From the NCBI RefSeq assembly GCF_024721015.1, contig NZ_JANAIF010000008.1:1-64000 (forward strand): DNA of 64,000 nt, written 5' to 3'. A model generated the notes under the pieces. The model ran no database searches. It was not told the DNA's origin and saw nothing but the letters and a program-made list of their open reading frames with translations. This stretch comes from Xenorhabdus bovienii. Its GTDB lineage: Bacteria > Pseudomonadota > Gammaproteobacteria > Enterobacterales > Enterobacteriaceae. The first letter of the stretch is position 1; every line of letters starts with the position of its first letter. Below, one piece after another: positions 19,401 to 26,858 of this stretch. The translations under genes and the position numbers were made by a program.

Positions 19401-21666
19401 AGCCCAAATCTTTCACCAGCCCTGACATTCCCGGAATATTCTCTTCACTACTCCCATCATCAATAAAAGCAGACAGAGTTTGCATCCAGGTTTTAGTAGC
19501 GCCATTGCGACTTTCAGGGGGTAAAACGCCGCCATCAGAGAAAGATTTCTCCGTGATCAGCGTCGGGTTGACTTTGGCATTCATTTCCTTAACTAAGTTA
19601 AGCTCCTGATCGGTCGCCACCGGCATTTTACTGACAGGCAACAAGACATGATAAAGCCAAGGAATATCTATTTGATTGGACTGACACCATTCAATGGCAT
19701 CGGCTAAATTGTCCATAATATTGAATGTGTCAGTCACAGAGCTATATTGATTACCACTCACCTCTACCCGACAGAGTTTGGTCAGGAATTGCTGCCCACC
19801 ATCATTAATAATACTCAGCAGAGCCAGAGCAGTTACCGGCTCCACGCTAACACCGCGTGAAAACGTAACAACGCGATAAAAGGCTGAAATTACCGCAATA
19901 GACCAGGTTAGTTTTTCTGGAATGAAGTCATCTGCCTGAGCATTTGATGAATTTAACGTTTTAGCAATCAACCTGCCGATAAAAATAAAGGTATCGTTAT
20001 CAATGCCCAGAGCAGCGCACAGCAATGCAATTTTCTTTTGTTCACTCTCTGAACGGCCAACGATATAGAATTCACTATTATCAATAATGTACTGCTTATC
20101 AAATTGATTTTTAAGACGAAATAATGTGTCCAATTGAGAAGTACTGTCACCACGGGCATAGACGGAAACAGTATCAATGATGGCGGCAAATTTCGCTGCG
20201 GATAAATCGTATTTTTTCCTGAAACGCTGGAACAAACCCAGCCCTCGCAAGGTATTTTGTGTCGGCCATAGTGAAGCAATATTTTGTTCCGTGGGGTTTT
20301 CCGCACGTAGTAACGCCATCAGCAATTGATCAACTTCCTCAAAACTGAGATTTAACCAACGACTGAGACGAAGAATACGCTGCATTCTGTCAAAACTGTC
20401 ATCAGTCACATGGGTTAAAATGTGATGGGTACTCTTGTCATCACCCGTACCACTGCTGATGGTTTCAATAGTAATAAAGTCACTTTTACCGGCATTGATA
20501 AATACGGAACCAAAAACCGTGGGTGAGGCAGGTACAGCAACATTATTACTTACATAATCGGAACGTACCGGCATGAACTTTTCAATTGATAATAGCGATT
20601 CAAGTTCTGCGTGGCTAATTCCCACCTTAATGCAAAAATCTTTTGTGTTCACTAAATCTGCCGAGGTCTCTACTCCATAGCATTTTTTATAAAAATCTTT
20701 CTGCCGATCGCTGATTTTGCTGATAAGAGCGGTACGAGGACTGGCGATATATGCATTAAGAACGGCTTTCTGTGAAGCAGGAAAGAACGGTTTTTCCAGC
20801 AACAATTCTGCTTGTGCCGGCCCCATAAAGGTATCCAGCATCTGAGCATCATTGGTTTGATCGGAATGTAAACCCGGTTGCTTAAACCAAGGATAAGCAA
20901 TATCACAAGTGCGAATCATATCGCCCAGTGACCCATTTTTTTCAGTTAATGATTTATCCGTATGTGTTTCACGTTTCTTATCCAAAACATAATTAATTTG
21001 ATGCTGGTAACGCTCATAAGGTAAACCGAACGGATAATAGGTTTCAGCCAATACATCATCAACAGTAGTGCCAACAGGTTTAGTTTCATTGATATATTTC
21101 TGGATAGTGGCCTTAAGTACTTGGTTGTTCAATTTAAGAACGGGCACTTCTTTGGAGTAGGCATCATTATCGATAATAGTTTCAGAAATATCTGAGCGGC
21201 GGCTAGCTAAGGGAATATTGACTGGTGCATCTTTTGCTTGTGCCTCCAGCTTTCTGGTAATTTGGTATTGTTCATATAAAAATCCTACCCCTGAGGTTGG
21301 ATCTTCAATTGAACCCGGCTGGCTACTGTTTATCACATCGGGCAAAAATTGATCGCTGTAACTGGGTCCAGATACCAGGCTACGAACTCCGGTTTTTTGA
21401 GAAGATATTTGCTGCCGGGATGTTTTCTGGCGATCTTCACGGCTACGTGTTGCCGCCACGGCTAAAGCCGTTTCCCATTTAGCAAGAAATTCTTTGAGTT
21501 CAGCTTCTGAAGTATATTTTTCAAATTCTCTTAATGTGTCTAGATTAAGTCGGGTTGGCGAAATATTTGATGTTCGCGACAGGGAATTAAGTCGTTCAAG
21601 AATGTCGTGTGAGGTGGTTAGTTCCGTGAATTTTTTTTGTTTTTTGTCAGAAGTCTGATCTGGCAT
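16495..21666 (-). CDS. TcaA-like TcA N-terminal half fused to invasin-type Ig-like modules
   Basis: First gene of the Tc operon, 1723 aa, much longer than TccA (about 965) or TcaA (about 1095, from memory). Residues from about 90 to 1040 resemble TcaA/TccA and the SpvA/VRP1 family: VSGPSYSDQFLPDV, GLPYERYQHQINYVLD, LSRWLNLSFEEVDQLL. Four Ig-like modules follow at about 1075-1170, 1175-1270, 1285-1370 and 1385-1465. The first two have the Big_1 pattern (VFTVKLLDPYGNP, LFTVSLKDIYGN). The last 260 residues are an unrecognised beta-rich, aromatic and Gly-rich domain (YYGGGGAWQTP, FGWELKIGG). GAGG lies six bases before the ATG. No signal peptide is visible. The Ig modules probably add receptor binding to the toxin shell; that role is inference. 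Confidence 0.88.
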   Translation of the reverse strand: MPDQTSDKKQKKFTELTTSHDILERLNSLSRTSNISPTRLNLDTLREFEKYTSEAELKEFLAKWETALAVAATRSREDRQKTSRQQISSQKTGVRSLVSGPSYSDQFLPDVINSSQPGSIEDPTSGVGFLYEQYQITRKLEAQAKDAPVNIPLASRRSDISETIIDNDAYSKEVPVLKLNNQVLKATIQKYINETKPVGTTVDDVLAETYYPFGLPYERYQHQINYVLDKKRETHTDKSLTEKNGSLGDMIRTCDIAYPWFKQPGLHSDQTNDAQMLDTFMGPAQAELLLEKPFFPASQKAVLNAYIASPRTALISKISDRQKDFYKKCYGVETSADLVNTKDFCIKVGISHAELESLLSIEKFMPVRSDYVSNNVAVPASPTVFGSVFINAGKSDFITIETISSGTGDDKSTHHILTHVTDDSFDRMQRILRLSRWLNLSFEEVDQLLMALLRAENPTEQNIASLWPTQNTLRGLGLFQRFRKKYDLSAAKFAAIIDTVSVYARGDSTSQLDTLFRLKNQFDKQYIIDNSEFYIVGRSESEQKKIALLCAALGIDNDTFIFIGRLIAKTLNSSNAQADDFIPEKLTWSIAVISAFYRVVTFSRGVSVEPVTALALLSIINDGGQQFLTKLCRVEVSGNQYSSVTDTFNIMDNLADAIEWCQSNQIDIPWLYHVLLPVSKMPVATDQELNLVKEMNAKVNPTLITEKSFSDGGVLPPESRNGATKTWMQTLSAFIDDGSSEENIPGMSGLVKDLGYMDPLSYQSMLATELAKKVSEEDKTRDPDIIYKLSTIIMSAKANQEALVWETFSNTFSLDADQAREVLFWSGGNFYQVLKHVIRIASSSEARISIVEGDAFLSLVNRISKRAEICQAFNLSAGFLQSFRSYPRRYLFKQYELSNPNTSSAQDDGVKELDFITLYSLACYATTLKALGREETLILNYLQLASVIPGLNELSESELQLYREDCALKVSEFTGFAVKEIIDLFDSLYQMNRTIVTTMEQLAFMIRLREAKVSIKTGVRELIALAHLTIFSDKMSYRNAAEAGLSSLGTGNETTAISQLGELGQTDTSFITVDKEVLIAIDKNKYPNAPEQVAVFTVKLLDPYGNPRAGIQIRWQTTLGKLRTATTRTDENGVSQASLSEGSLMGEAKVTAIYSLERELVAPSVMLTYDQNNLVMSTVGDIVGRQIKANGKDKALFTVSLKDIYGNVTLDEKVSWSTDKGKLTQQLTSINEKGESSVYLTANNVIGNAQVFCEAHDKKIEFYPVLINDVPYVEYVKVLAVDNLTPGYFILEKEYPVECRLLRVNGEPLVNEPVEFGFLGEESGIFNPVTGRTDIEGRFSSTLTFTKVGSCVITVKGEDTELKQSESVNAIPPVKIVEQSQSSEAIYTPDQSSVDCNVTIEPKVANYPIQWLANNIPIMTTVTDSNGTAKFTFTPADYGKHQLQAKTQDDDAVIFTISKERRYAVEMFTTDEEAQQDIPDTLRTKIYDNNTGEYFDKFFINFKSNPMVGLQFHDKLKGDVNNLSYIVISCLLDSTPAEQFNINIPQKYYDSYQDIDDNGKGNISIDVKNVDWKNVNTKNITLSLQLQNGEIITETFSVAIFINLKGVSKGSYEERSIHAYSRYPFTQEEWKCNDDYWDNMVAIGTLRVPVSGPPTHDIYSNLSYYGGGGAWQTPASEFSILAQGFGWELKIGGLKNLGPDEYCHSAFYTKIVLNDPSTIPIEN

Positions 21667-21942
21667 GATAAACCTCGATAATTTATCAAAGAGTGATAAC
21701 GAATTTAGTCTATTAAAATGATATGTTTAATTGTTACTTTGCAGTTTGATATGGCATATCACAGTAAGAATAATAGTGAATAGCTTTAATTGCATAAAGG
21801 CAATATTAATTAATTTATATAAAAATAGATCCGTTCCAATAACTCGCTCTCGGGTGTGTTATGTGTTTCTCGCATCATTTACACAATATATATCGTACAA
21901 TTTGTTTTGATTATTTACCGGCAAAAGATTTTTAACAGAACC
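21667..21942. promoter_or_regulatory. AT-rich upstream region of the Tc operon
   Basis: This 276-base gap holds the likely promoter of the minus-strand Tc operon. It is strongly AT-rich, with a palindromic GATAAATTATC overlapping the leader next to the SD. No clear -35/-10 pair stands out and no known operator was recognised. Confidence 0.4.
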
Positions 21943-21956
21943 CTAATGCGACAAAC
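21941..21956. repeat. Diverged IS6-like end at the 3' end of a small gene
   Basis: CTAATGCGACAAACTC shares TAATGCGACA with the IS ends at 179-194 and 551-566, in the same orientation, and supplies the stop codon of the gene at 21943-22260. Together the copies lie on both sides of the Tc operon. The outer bases are diverged, so this could be chance. Confidence 0.3.
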
Positions 21957-22260
21957 TCCAATAAACGTCAAAGCTTCCTCCATAAATTGAATATTCTACA
22001 TTACCCTCAGTCCCTGCAATTAAGGTTCCTTTGGTAGAAAATGAATCCCTTCCATAAGGCTGAATAGTTGATAGCGGTATGGAAACCCAGCTACCCCACG
22101 CCACATTTTTTCGAATTACAGAGAGGCTATATTGAGTGTTATTAACAACAGTGTATTTAACTCTGTCATAGGTTTTAGTTGATGCATGTTCTTTGTTACT
22201 ACTACATCCAAATAAAAATAATATGACTGCTAAGAATAAAACCCGATAGTTAGTGGCCAT
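21943..22260 (-). CDS. Small lipoprotein, aegerolysin-like, possibly 3'-truncated
   Basis: 105 aa. A lipoprotein signal peptide ends in the lipobox LFGC (Cys19). The mature part follows the aegerolysin pattern: a VNNTQYSLSV strand, AWGSW near 54-58, a run ending IQPYG, then AGTEGNVEYS and FDVYW near 97-101. Aegerolysins bind specific membrane lipids and partner with pore formers; several bacterial members are insecticidal. In full-length members the chain continues past the YW motif (typically YWDxPW), but here it stops four residues later, inside an IS-end-like sequence, so truncation is likely. Preceded by another small gene with a 27-base gap. The family call is by pattern only. Confidence 0.55.
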   Translation of the reverse strand: MATNYRVLFLAVILFLFGCSSNKEHASTKTYDRVKYTVVNNTQYSLSVIRKNVAWGSWVSIPLSTIQPYGRDSFSTKGTLIAGTEGNVEYSIYGGSFDVYWSLSH

Positions 22261-22287
22261 TTTTTAATCCATTGCTTGCGGTTTAAT

Positions 22288-22506
22288 CTATTTTAAGCTG
22301 CCCTCAGCATGAACAGACGCACCATCATTTAGCGTCTTCCAACCAAGATACTCTCGGCTCATTCCATCCTTAACAGTGCAATCCTTATAAAAGCACTTAC
22401 AGCAAAAGGCAATAACATAAGAAATGGAACCGCGCCCACAAGCAGGTGCATCAAGTGCATAAGTCACTCCATAAGCACATCCTACGATGAATGAAAAACT
22501 CAACAC
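22288..22506 (-). CDS. Small Cys-rich putative lipoprotein
   Basis: 72 aa, not recognised. It starts with GTG (22506), or the TTG next to it, behind AGAGG. A short hydrophobic N-terminus SFSFIVGC could be a lipobox with Cys at about residue 10. Several more Cys follow (PACGRG, CCKCFYKDC), suggesting disulphides in an exported protein. It is probably cotranscribed with the aegerolysin-like gene 27 bases downstream. Codon content is AT-rich. A random open frame cannot be ruled out. Confidence 0.45.
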   Translation of the reverse strand: MLSFSFIVGCAYGVTYALDAPACGRGSISYVIAFCCKCFYKDCTVKDGMSREYLGWKTLNDGASVHAEGSLK

Positions 22507-22778
22507 TTACCTCTTGTAACCTGAGCGCCGTTTTCCCGTGTCACACTGGGCATCCAGTCAAGCAGAGAACCTCTGTGACAACGGCGACAATGATAAAGAA
22601 TAAAAAAAACAAACAAAACATTATACTCATTTATTTCATTAAAAATGTTTTTATTCCGATTTAATGCATATTATAATAATTAGCTTCCAATAATAATAAA
22701 AAAAAACACACGCAGCAGCAGTTAATACCCCTTTAAAAACAGGGGTAGATCAACTTGCACGCCTTTTAAATAAAACCA
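22507..22778. promoter_or_regulatory. Divergent intergenic region upstream of the CadC-like regulator
   Basis: These 272 bases lie between the minus-strand small genes and the plus-strand regulator. They are very AT-rich around 22600-22720. Promoters for both directions must lie here, but none is distinct enough to place. Confidence 0.3.
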
Positions 22779-23663
22779 TTGACGGTAAAATGGAAAATCT
22801 ATAGATCTGTTGTCTGTTATTTTTTTAAGAAAGTTCTTAATCTGATTGGGATTACGTCATTGAAATACGCCATAAACTTTACCATCATATACTCACCTGC
22901 AGACAGGCAACTGTCATTACTCAACGATAGCAATCATGACATCACCCTATCAAACCAAGCGGCGCGACTGCTGCTTGAAATGCTCACTAACAGCAATAAA
23001 ACTCTTCATCGGGAAGATTTATTGAAAAGGGTATGGGAGGATTATGGTTTTATACGTTCAAACAATAGCCTCAATGTCGCTGTAAGCGAGATCCGAAAAT
23101 CATTTGAATCCTTGGGAAGGGATCCAAAGCTTATCATCACCATTCCTAAAGTAGGTTTTCGTTTTGAGGGTGCTGTAGAGCCAGTTATTAAACAGGGTGA
23201 AGATAATGTTTTTCCTATTAATGAAAGTGAGGCACCATTAAAGCACCCCGCGGATACAACTATTGTCATAAGGCCAAAAAAACAACAAATAAAAAAATTC
23301 GTTATATGCATGGCCTTCGTTTTCCTCTGTAGCTACGCTTCTTATAAAGCTTTTATTACATTCAAACACCTAAACGTACAGTATGAAAAAACAACATTTC
23401 TTTATAGCGTTGGAAAATGTGACGTTTATGCATTGGGAGATCTCCCAATAGATGTAGGTGAGAATTATATTGATATAGCCAAACAAGATATCAACAAAGA
23501 AGTCATTAATTGCGACCTCGCGAAGGGGAATATTTACTACAAAAAAACACGTAGTGGCAGTCAGGACACACAAATGAGTTTTATAGGCATATGTGGCTTA
23601 GACAAAAATAACAAACCTAAAGACTGCAGAAGCATATTAAACAACATTGGTGTAACTCGATGA
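22779..23663 (+). CDS. CadC/MarT-like transmembrane winged-helix regulator
   Basis: A ToxR/CadC-type one-component regulator: cytoplasmic OmpR-like winged helix, one membrane helix, short periplasmic sensor. The DNA-binding region is about residues 36-132, with LSNQAARLLLEML, REDLLKRVW, NSLNVAVSEIRKSF and the closing IPKVGFRFE. The membrane helix is about 173-194, followed by about 100 periplasmic residues with Cys. The start is uncertain: TTG at 22779 gives 294 aa; TTG at 22860 (MKYAINF) would begin nearer the domain. Its stop overlaps the start of the next gene by four bases. The pair resembles marT-fidL of Salmonella SPI-3. Its place between the Tc operon and the island makes it a candidate regulator of either. 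Confidence 0.85.
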   Translation: MTVKWKIYRSVVCYFFKKVLNLIGITSLKYAINFTIIYSPADRQLSLLNDSNHDITLSNQAARLLLEMLTNSNKTLHREDLLKRVWEDYGFIRSNNSLNVAVSEIRKSFESLGRDPKLIITIPKVGFRFEGAVEPVIKQGEDNVFPINESEAPLKHPADTTIVIRPKKQQIKKFVICMAFVFLCSYASYKAFITFKHLNVQYEKTTFLYSVGKCDVYALGDLPIDVGENYIDIAKQDINKEVINCDLAKGNIYYKKTRSGSQDTQMSFIGICGLDKNNKPKDCRSILNNIGVTR

Positions 23664-24157
23664 AAAAAAATTATTGGTTATATATTGCGCTTTCATTACT
23701 TTTCATTATTTTGTCAATAGTATTATTTAAAATTATTAATGTGAGCAATAAAAAAAAGAACATCGAGATCCGATGTGCGGGTGAGTTAACTTCACGTAGA
23801 AAAGTTAATAACACTGATCTAGCCAATTTAAATGGAAAAATTTTTTTATTTTTATATGGTAATGGGACCGGTTTTTTGATACAAAAAGGTGTACTGTCAA
23901 TAGATAATAAAAATTACATCATCGATCGTGAAGTAAAGATTGATTACACTGATTTTGATAATGATCAGATATACAAATTCAAAATGATAAATGTAAAATT
24001 GAGGGGTAATGACAATACCCCACCCACAGTTGATACGATATTCCCCATATTGGGAAGAGTACCGTCATCCTCTTACCTAAATATTACGTCGGTTGATAAA
24101 GATCTTTACATTTTCAACGGGCTTTTGGGGCCTCTTTTCTTGTGTAAACGATTTTAA
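23660..24157 (+). CDS. FidL-like membrane protein
   Basis: 165 aa with an N-terminal membrane anchor (about residues 6-26) and a periplasmic domain. It overlaps the CadC-like regulator by four bases (ATGA), so the two are translationally coupled. Small membrane proteins of this layout sit next to MarT-type regulators and are annotated FidL-like; they may act as cofactors, as ToxS does for ToxR, but that role is inference. Composition is AT-rich like its neighbour. No other domain recognised. Confidence 0.7.
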   Translation: MKKNYWLYIALSLLFIILSIVLFKIINVSNKKKNIEIRCAGELTSRRKVNNTDLANLNGKIFLFLYGNGTGFLIQKGVLSIDNKNYIIDREVKIDYTDFDNDQIYKFKMINVKLRGNDNTPPTVDTIFPILGRVPSSSYLNITSVDKDLYIFNGLLGPLFLCKRF

Positions 24158-24498
24158 ATATCCCAGCCCCCAAGTAAAGGGGGCTATCCGGAGCGCTACC
24201 TGGAACGTGTTTCGTTATAAAAAGCGTATCCGTATTTATCCTCTACGAGGGCGTTTTAATCAAGCCACTCCTCGCCATTCCCTGATATCGTTCTCTGCAA
24301 CATTAAATCAATTATAGGATGGGCGGGGACGCTATATCCGTCAGGTGTATTATCAGAATGTTGAGACAGAATAACGTTATTTTTCCCTGCCGGAAAAAGA
24401 ATTCCCCCCTTGACTACGTCATTGCTGTCAATTAGCGTCATCACGTTGATGAATGATCCGGTCGCTTGTGAGGATCGCCTTCGGGTCGCGACAACAAC
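24158..24498. other. Intergenic stretch, no supported gene
   Basis: No gene with a good ribosome-binding site was found. A 96-codon minus-strand open frame (24256-24546) has plausible composition near its end but would run into the structured leader and lacks a clear start. The stretch probably contains the island boundary and the promoter for the antirestriction gene. Confidence 0.35.
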
Positions 24499-24670
24499 AC
24501 TCCTGTAGCCTGAAAGGGAGTACACGCCCGTGTGGTACATCTGCACACCTTTGGAAGCAGATATCGCCAGTCATTTGGCGATGAAGGTTACTTAATCCAT
24601 GATGGCCAACAGGCCAATCACCCGGACGGGGAATATTTTCCCGTCGGGCAAGGTATTCCCCGTCTTTTTT
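24499..24670 (+). promoter_or_regulatory. Multi-hairpin structured leader of the KlcA-like gene
   Basis: Consecutive stem-loops can be drawn: ACTCC/GGAGT (24499-24521), ACACG/CGTGT (24522-24533), ATCTGC/GCAGAT (24539-24562), ATCGCCA/TGGCGAT (24563-24582), TGGCC/GGCCA (24603-24616), and an 11-bp stem GACGGGGAATA/TATTCCCCGTC (24625-24664) followed by TTTTTT. The T-run ends 13 bases before the start codon, leaving no room for a promoter after it. It may be a transcribed leader with an attenuator, or a folded single-strand promoter as in plasmid leading regions. Confidence 0.6.
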
Positions 24671-24683
24671 ACAGGAGAATACC

Positions 24684-25148
24684 ATGCAACAAGGTGAACT
24701 TATCATGCTTGACAGCCCCTCGCTGTCTGCCACGTTTCCCGGTAAAAAGCCGCTGGAGCGGATATTTCTGGGTTTTCTGGTTGCTAATACGGCCATGCAG
24801 TTATGTGGCGTTTACCGGCATGAACAATGGGAAAGCCGCAACGTGCCTGACAATCTCACTTATATGGTGCCCATGTCAGCGGAAACTTATTCTGTGTGGT
24901 TACCGAATTATTCGTTGAAAGTGACGCTCTCTGCGGATGCGTTCGGGCTGGCCGTGACGATGGTGGTGTTTGCCCGTATTGCCGCGCTTGATGAACCGGA
25001 TGATGATGCGTACCGGTTCTGTGAACTGCGGGAATACGCGCTGCAACACCCGGAATCGGCATTGATACGGAATGTTCTGGATTTGAGGACGTCTGGTGAT
25101 GTGCTCAGTCCATCATTGATCGGCAGCGCCAATAATAACAATGACTGA
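24684..25148 (+). CDS. KlcA/ArdB-family antirestriction-like protein
   Basis: 154 aa. ArdB/KlcA proteins on plasmids and islands counter type I restriction of incoming DNA without a DNA-mimic surface. Family-like features: ERIFLGFLVANTAMQLCGV replacing the usual N-terminal part, a central YMVPMSAETYSVWLPNY, then TLSADAFGLAVTMVVFARIA and the characteristic end RFCELREYALQHPES before IRNVLDLR. The SD AGGAG is well placed. First of four plus-strand island genes that share hairpin leaders. The N-terminal half is divergent, so activity is uncertain. Confidence 0.75.
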   Translation: MQQGELIMLDSPSLSATFPGKKPLERIFLGFLVANTAMQLCGVYRHEQWESRNVPDNLTYMVPMSAETYSVWLPNYSLKVTLSADAFGLAVTMVVFARIAALDEPDDDAYRFCELREYALQHPESALIRNVLDLRTSGDVLSPSLIGSANNNND

Positions 25149-25211
25149 TGATTCAGCCTACTCATGCTGCCGTTGATTCTTCTACTTTCTTAAGCGCCTG
25201 ACCGGGGAGCT

Positions 25212-25249
25212 GAAAACACCTTCCCGATATCGGGCGGGTGTTTTCTTTA
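25212..25249 (+). promoter_or_regulatory. Two-tier hairpin plus T-rich tail before the 25278 gene
   Basis: Outer stem GAAAACACC (25212-25220) pairs with GGTGTTTTC (25237-25245); inner self-complementary CCCGATATCGGG (25223-25234); then TTTAT. It lies 28 bases before the next start codon and follows the same plan as the leaders at 24625, 25841 and 26859. Confidence 0.65.
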
Positions 25250-25277
25250 TCTGATATTAACTCAAGGAAAACATACC

Positions 25278-25820
25278 ATGAACCCGATTTTTTTACCGAT
25301 ACCGGATGAAGCTGTTGTTGCATTACGTGAAGACGTTTTTACCGCTCAGGTCACCGGCCTGATTGATGACACGCCTCAGCAGGAAAGCACACTGACGGTC
25401 TGTAAGGCATCCACTATCACGGAAGCCGTGCAGAAACTGAACGCCATCCATCTGGCAGGTGACTGGCCTGTGCGGGAGGGGGCGACTGAAACCGGACAAC
25501 CTAAGCGGACACTGAATTTTATTCCGCAAACGGTCATGATGTATGACCGTCAGGGGCGGAAGGTGCTCGGCGGCCGGTTCGATACCGACATTATCTGGGC
25601 ACAGCCTGTCACACTGGCGTCGGAACGTATGTCACTGGAAAAACAGCGGCAACGGCTGTGCCGTGAAGCGGTTTTTGAGCACGGCTGGGAGAATTACCGT
25701 GCTGCCCGCTTGTTATGGCAAAAGGCGCATTTATTGTCACTGCATGTGGTTGCCTCGCGGTATCAGCAATGCCGCGAAGTCAATGACATCTTACTGCACA
25801 GTGCGTTCGTTAGCGCTTAA
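25278..25820 (+). CDS. Hypothetical integrative-element accessory protein
   Basis: 180 aa, not recognised. It is soluble, with no signal peptide or membrane segment. An N-terminal acidic part is followed by a beta-rich middle (RTLNFIPQTVMMYDRQGRKVLGGRF) and a helical C-terminal third rich in Arg and Gln (SLEKQRQRLCREAVFEHGW). AAGGAAAA lies upstream of the ATG. It sits between the antirestriction-like and DUF1281-like genes with the shared hairpin leader, so a role in element establishment or maintenance is a guess from context only. Confidence 0.75.
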   Translation: MNPIFLPIPDEAVVALREDVFTAQVTGLIDDTPQQESTLTVCKASTITEAVQKLNAIHLAGDWPVREGATETGQPKRTLNFIPQTVMMYDRQGRKVLGGRFDTDIIWAQPVTLASERMSLEKQRQRLCREAVFEHGWENYRAARLLWQKAHLLSLHVVASRYQQCREVNDILLHSAFVSA

Positions 25821-25840
25821 CCCTTAATTTTTACCCATCG

Positions 25841-25879
25841 GGGGAACCGGACTCCCTGATGGAGCGGTTCCTCTTTTTT
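25841..25879 (+). promoter_or_regulatory. Two-tier hairpin plus T6 before the 25904 gene
   Basis: GGGGAACCG (25841-25849) pairs with CGGTTCCTC (25865-25873) with one G-T pair; inner CTCC/GGAG (25852-25855 with 25861-25864); then TTTTTT to 25879. The SD GAGGAG begins 12 bases later. Third example of the shared leader plan. Confidence 0.7.
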
Positions 25880-25903
25880 ACCTTAAAAATGAGGAGAATA
25901 AAC

Positions 25904-26821
25904 ATGTCAGAATGGTGCTCAAACCAACTGGAAATCACCGGGAAATCCGTGTGCCTGGATGTGATGCAGCAGTGGGTGTGCGGTGAGGAAATGCCCCGTT
26001 ACCGTCAGGCGGTGTTACAAAGCCTGCGGCTGTTTCTGGCCGGTTGTGCGGGGATATTGAAGCCGACAAAACCGCAGACCTATACGCCTTACCCGGAGTT
26101 AGTGCGGGGAACCAGTACACCGACGGCCCATAATCTGGGCTTTGAACAGTGGCTGAAGTTATTGCAGGACAATGTGCCGCTCAGCAGTGAGAACATCAAA
26201 CTGATTGACAATCTGTACCGCCAGTCCGCCCTCAGCCTGATGCGCTGGGAGCGTGTACCGGCAGAGGCCCGGTCTGTCATTGCCTCTGTTCTGACGAACC
26301 AGTATGCCGACTGGTTTGGTGTGGCGGGCTGGACTGAGCACATCAATACCGGGGAGTGCTGGGATAAGCTGAGTGAGTATCCTGAATCAACCCAGCCCTG
26401 CGATATGCTGATGATTAGGCCGACTTGTCTTGCTGCAGAAATCAACGGTAACAGTGGATTTCTAAAAGGTGTGACAACCACCGCGCAGTTCTACAATCAG
26501 CATTATGGGATTGAATGGCCTTTTGGTCATCATGTCCGCTGGGCGCGCCGGAATGTCAGCAGCCTGACGGTGAGTTTTGACTCACCCTGGATACCGCCTT
26601 CCGCTGAGCTGATGGGGGAACTGTCTGCTCTGTTTGACTGTGAAATCCGTCACTGGTACAGCGAATCGGTCAGTGCTCTCCGGGGCTACGATTGCTATGA
26701 CCAGGGGGAACATGTGGACAGTGGCAGTGGTCTGTCCGGACGGGAAAATCGTCCGGTACTCTATCTGGTCAGTGGTGAGAAACCGGAATCCGGATTGTCC
26801 GCGATTGCCGTTGGGCAGTAA
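25904..26821 (+). CDS. DUF1281 / Api92-like ferredoxin-fold protein
   Basis: 305 aa. The opening MSEWCSNQLEITG is the signature of the DUF1281/Api92-like group found on plasmids, phages and integrative elements; these proteins have a ferredoxin-like fold and no known activity. Later motifs support the match: FYNQHYGIEWPFGHHVRW, SFDSPWIPPSAELMGELSALF and IRHWYSESVSALRGYD, typical of the alpha-beta repeat in this family. I chose the ATG at 25904 behind GAGGAG; the frame is open upstream to 25859 but that part overlaps the leader hairpin. Same strand and spacing as the neighbouring accessory genes. Confidence 0.75.
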   Translation: MSEWCSNQLEITGKSVCLDVMQQWVCGEEMPRYRQAVLQSLRLFLAGCAGILKPTKPQTYTPYPELVRGTSTPTAHNLGFEQWLKLLQDNVPLSSENIKLIDNLYRQSALSLMRWERVPAEARSVIASVLTNQYADWFGVAGWTEHINTGECWDKLSEYPESTQPCDMLMIRPTCLAAEINGNSGFLKGVTTTAQFYNQHYGIEWPFGHHVRWARRNVSSLTVSFDSPWIPPSAELMGELSALFDCEIRHWYSESVSALRGYDCYDQGEHVDSGSGLSGRENRPVLYLVSGEKPESGLSAIAVGQ

Positions 26822-26858
26822 TCCGTTATTGACACCGTTATTTTCATTTCAACCGAAA

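Noticed and set aside
24256..24546. 96-codon minus-strand open frame before the KlcA-like gene
   Set aside because: Plausible composition but no SD, and its 5' part overlaps the hairpin-rich leader on the other strand.
24428..24796. 122-codon minus-strand frame overlapping the antirestriction gene
   Set aside because: Antisense to a gene with a good SD and family match; low-complexity composition.
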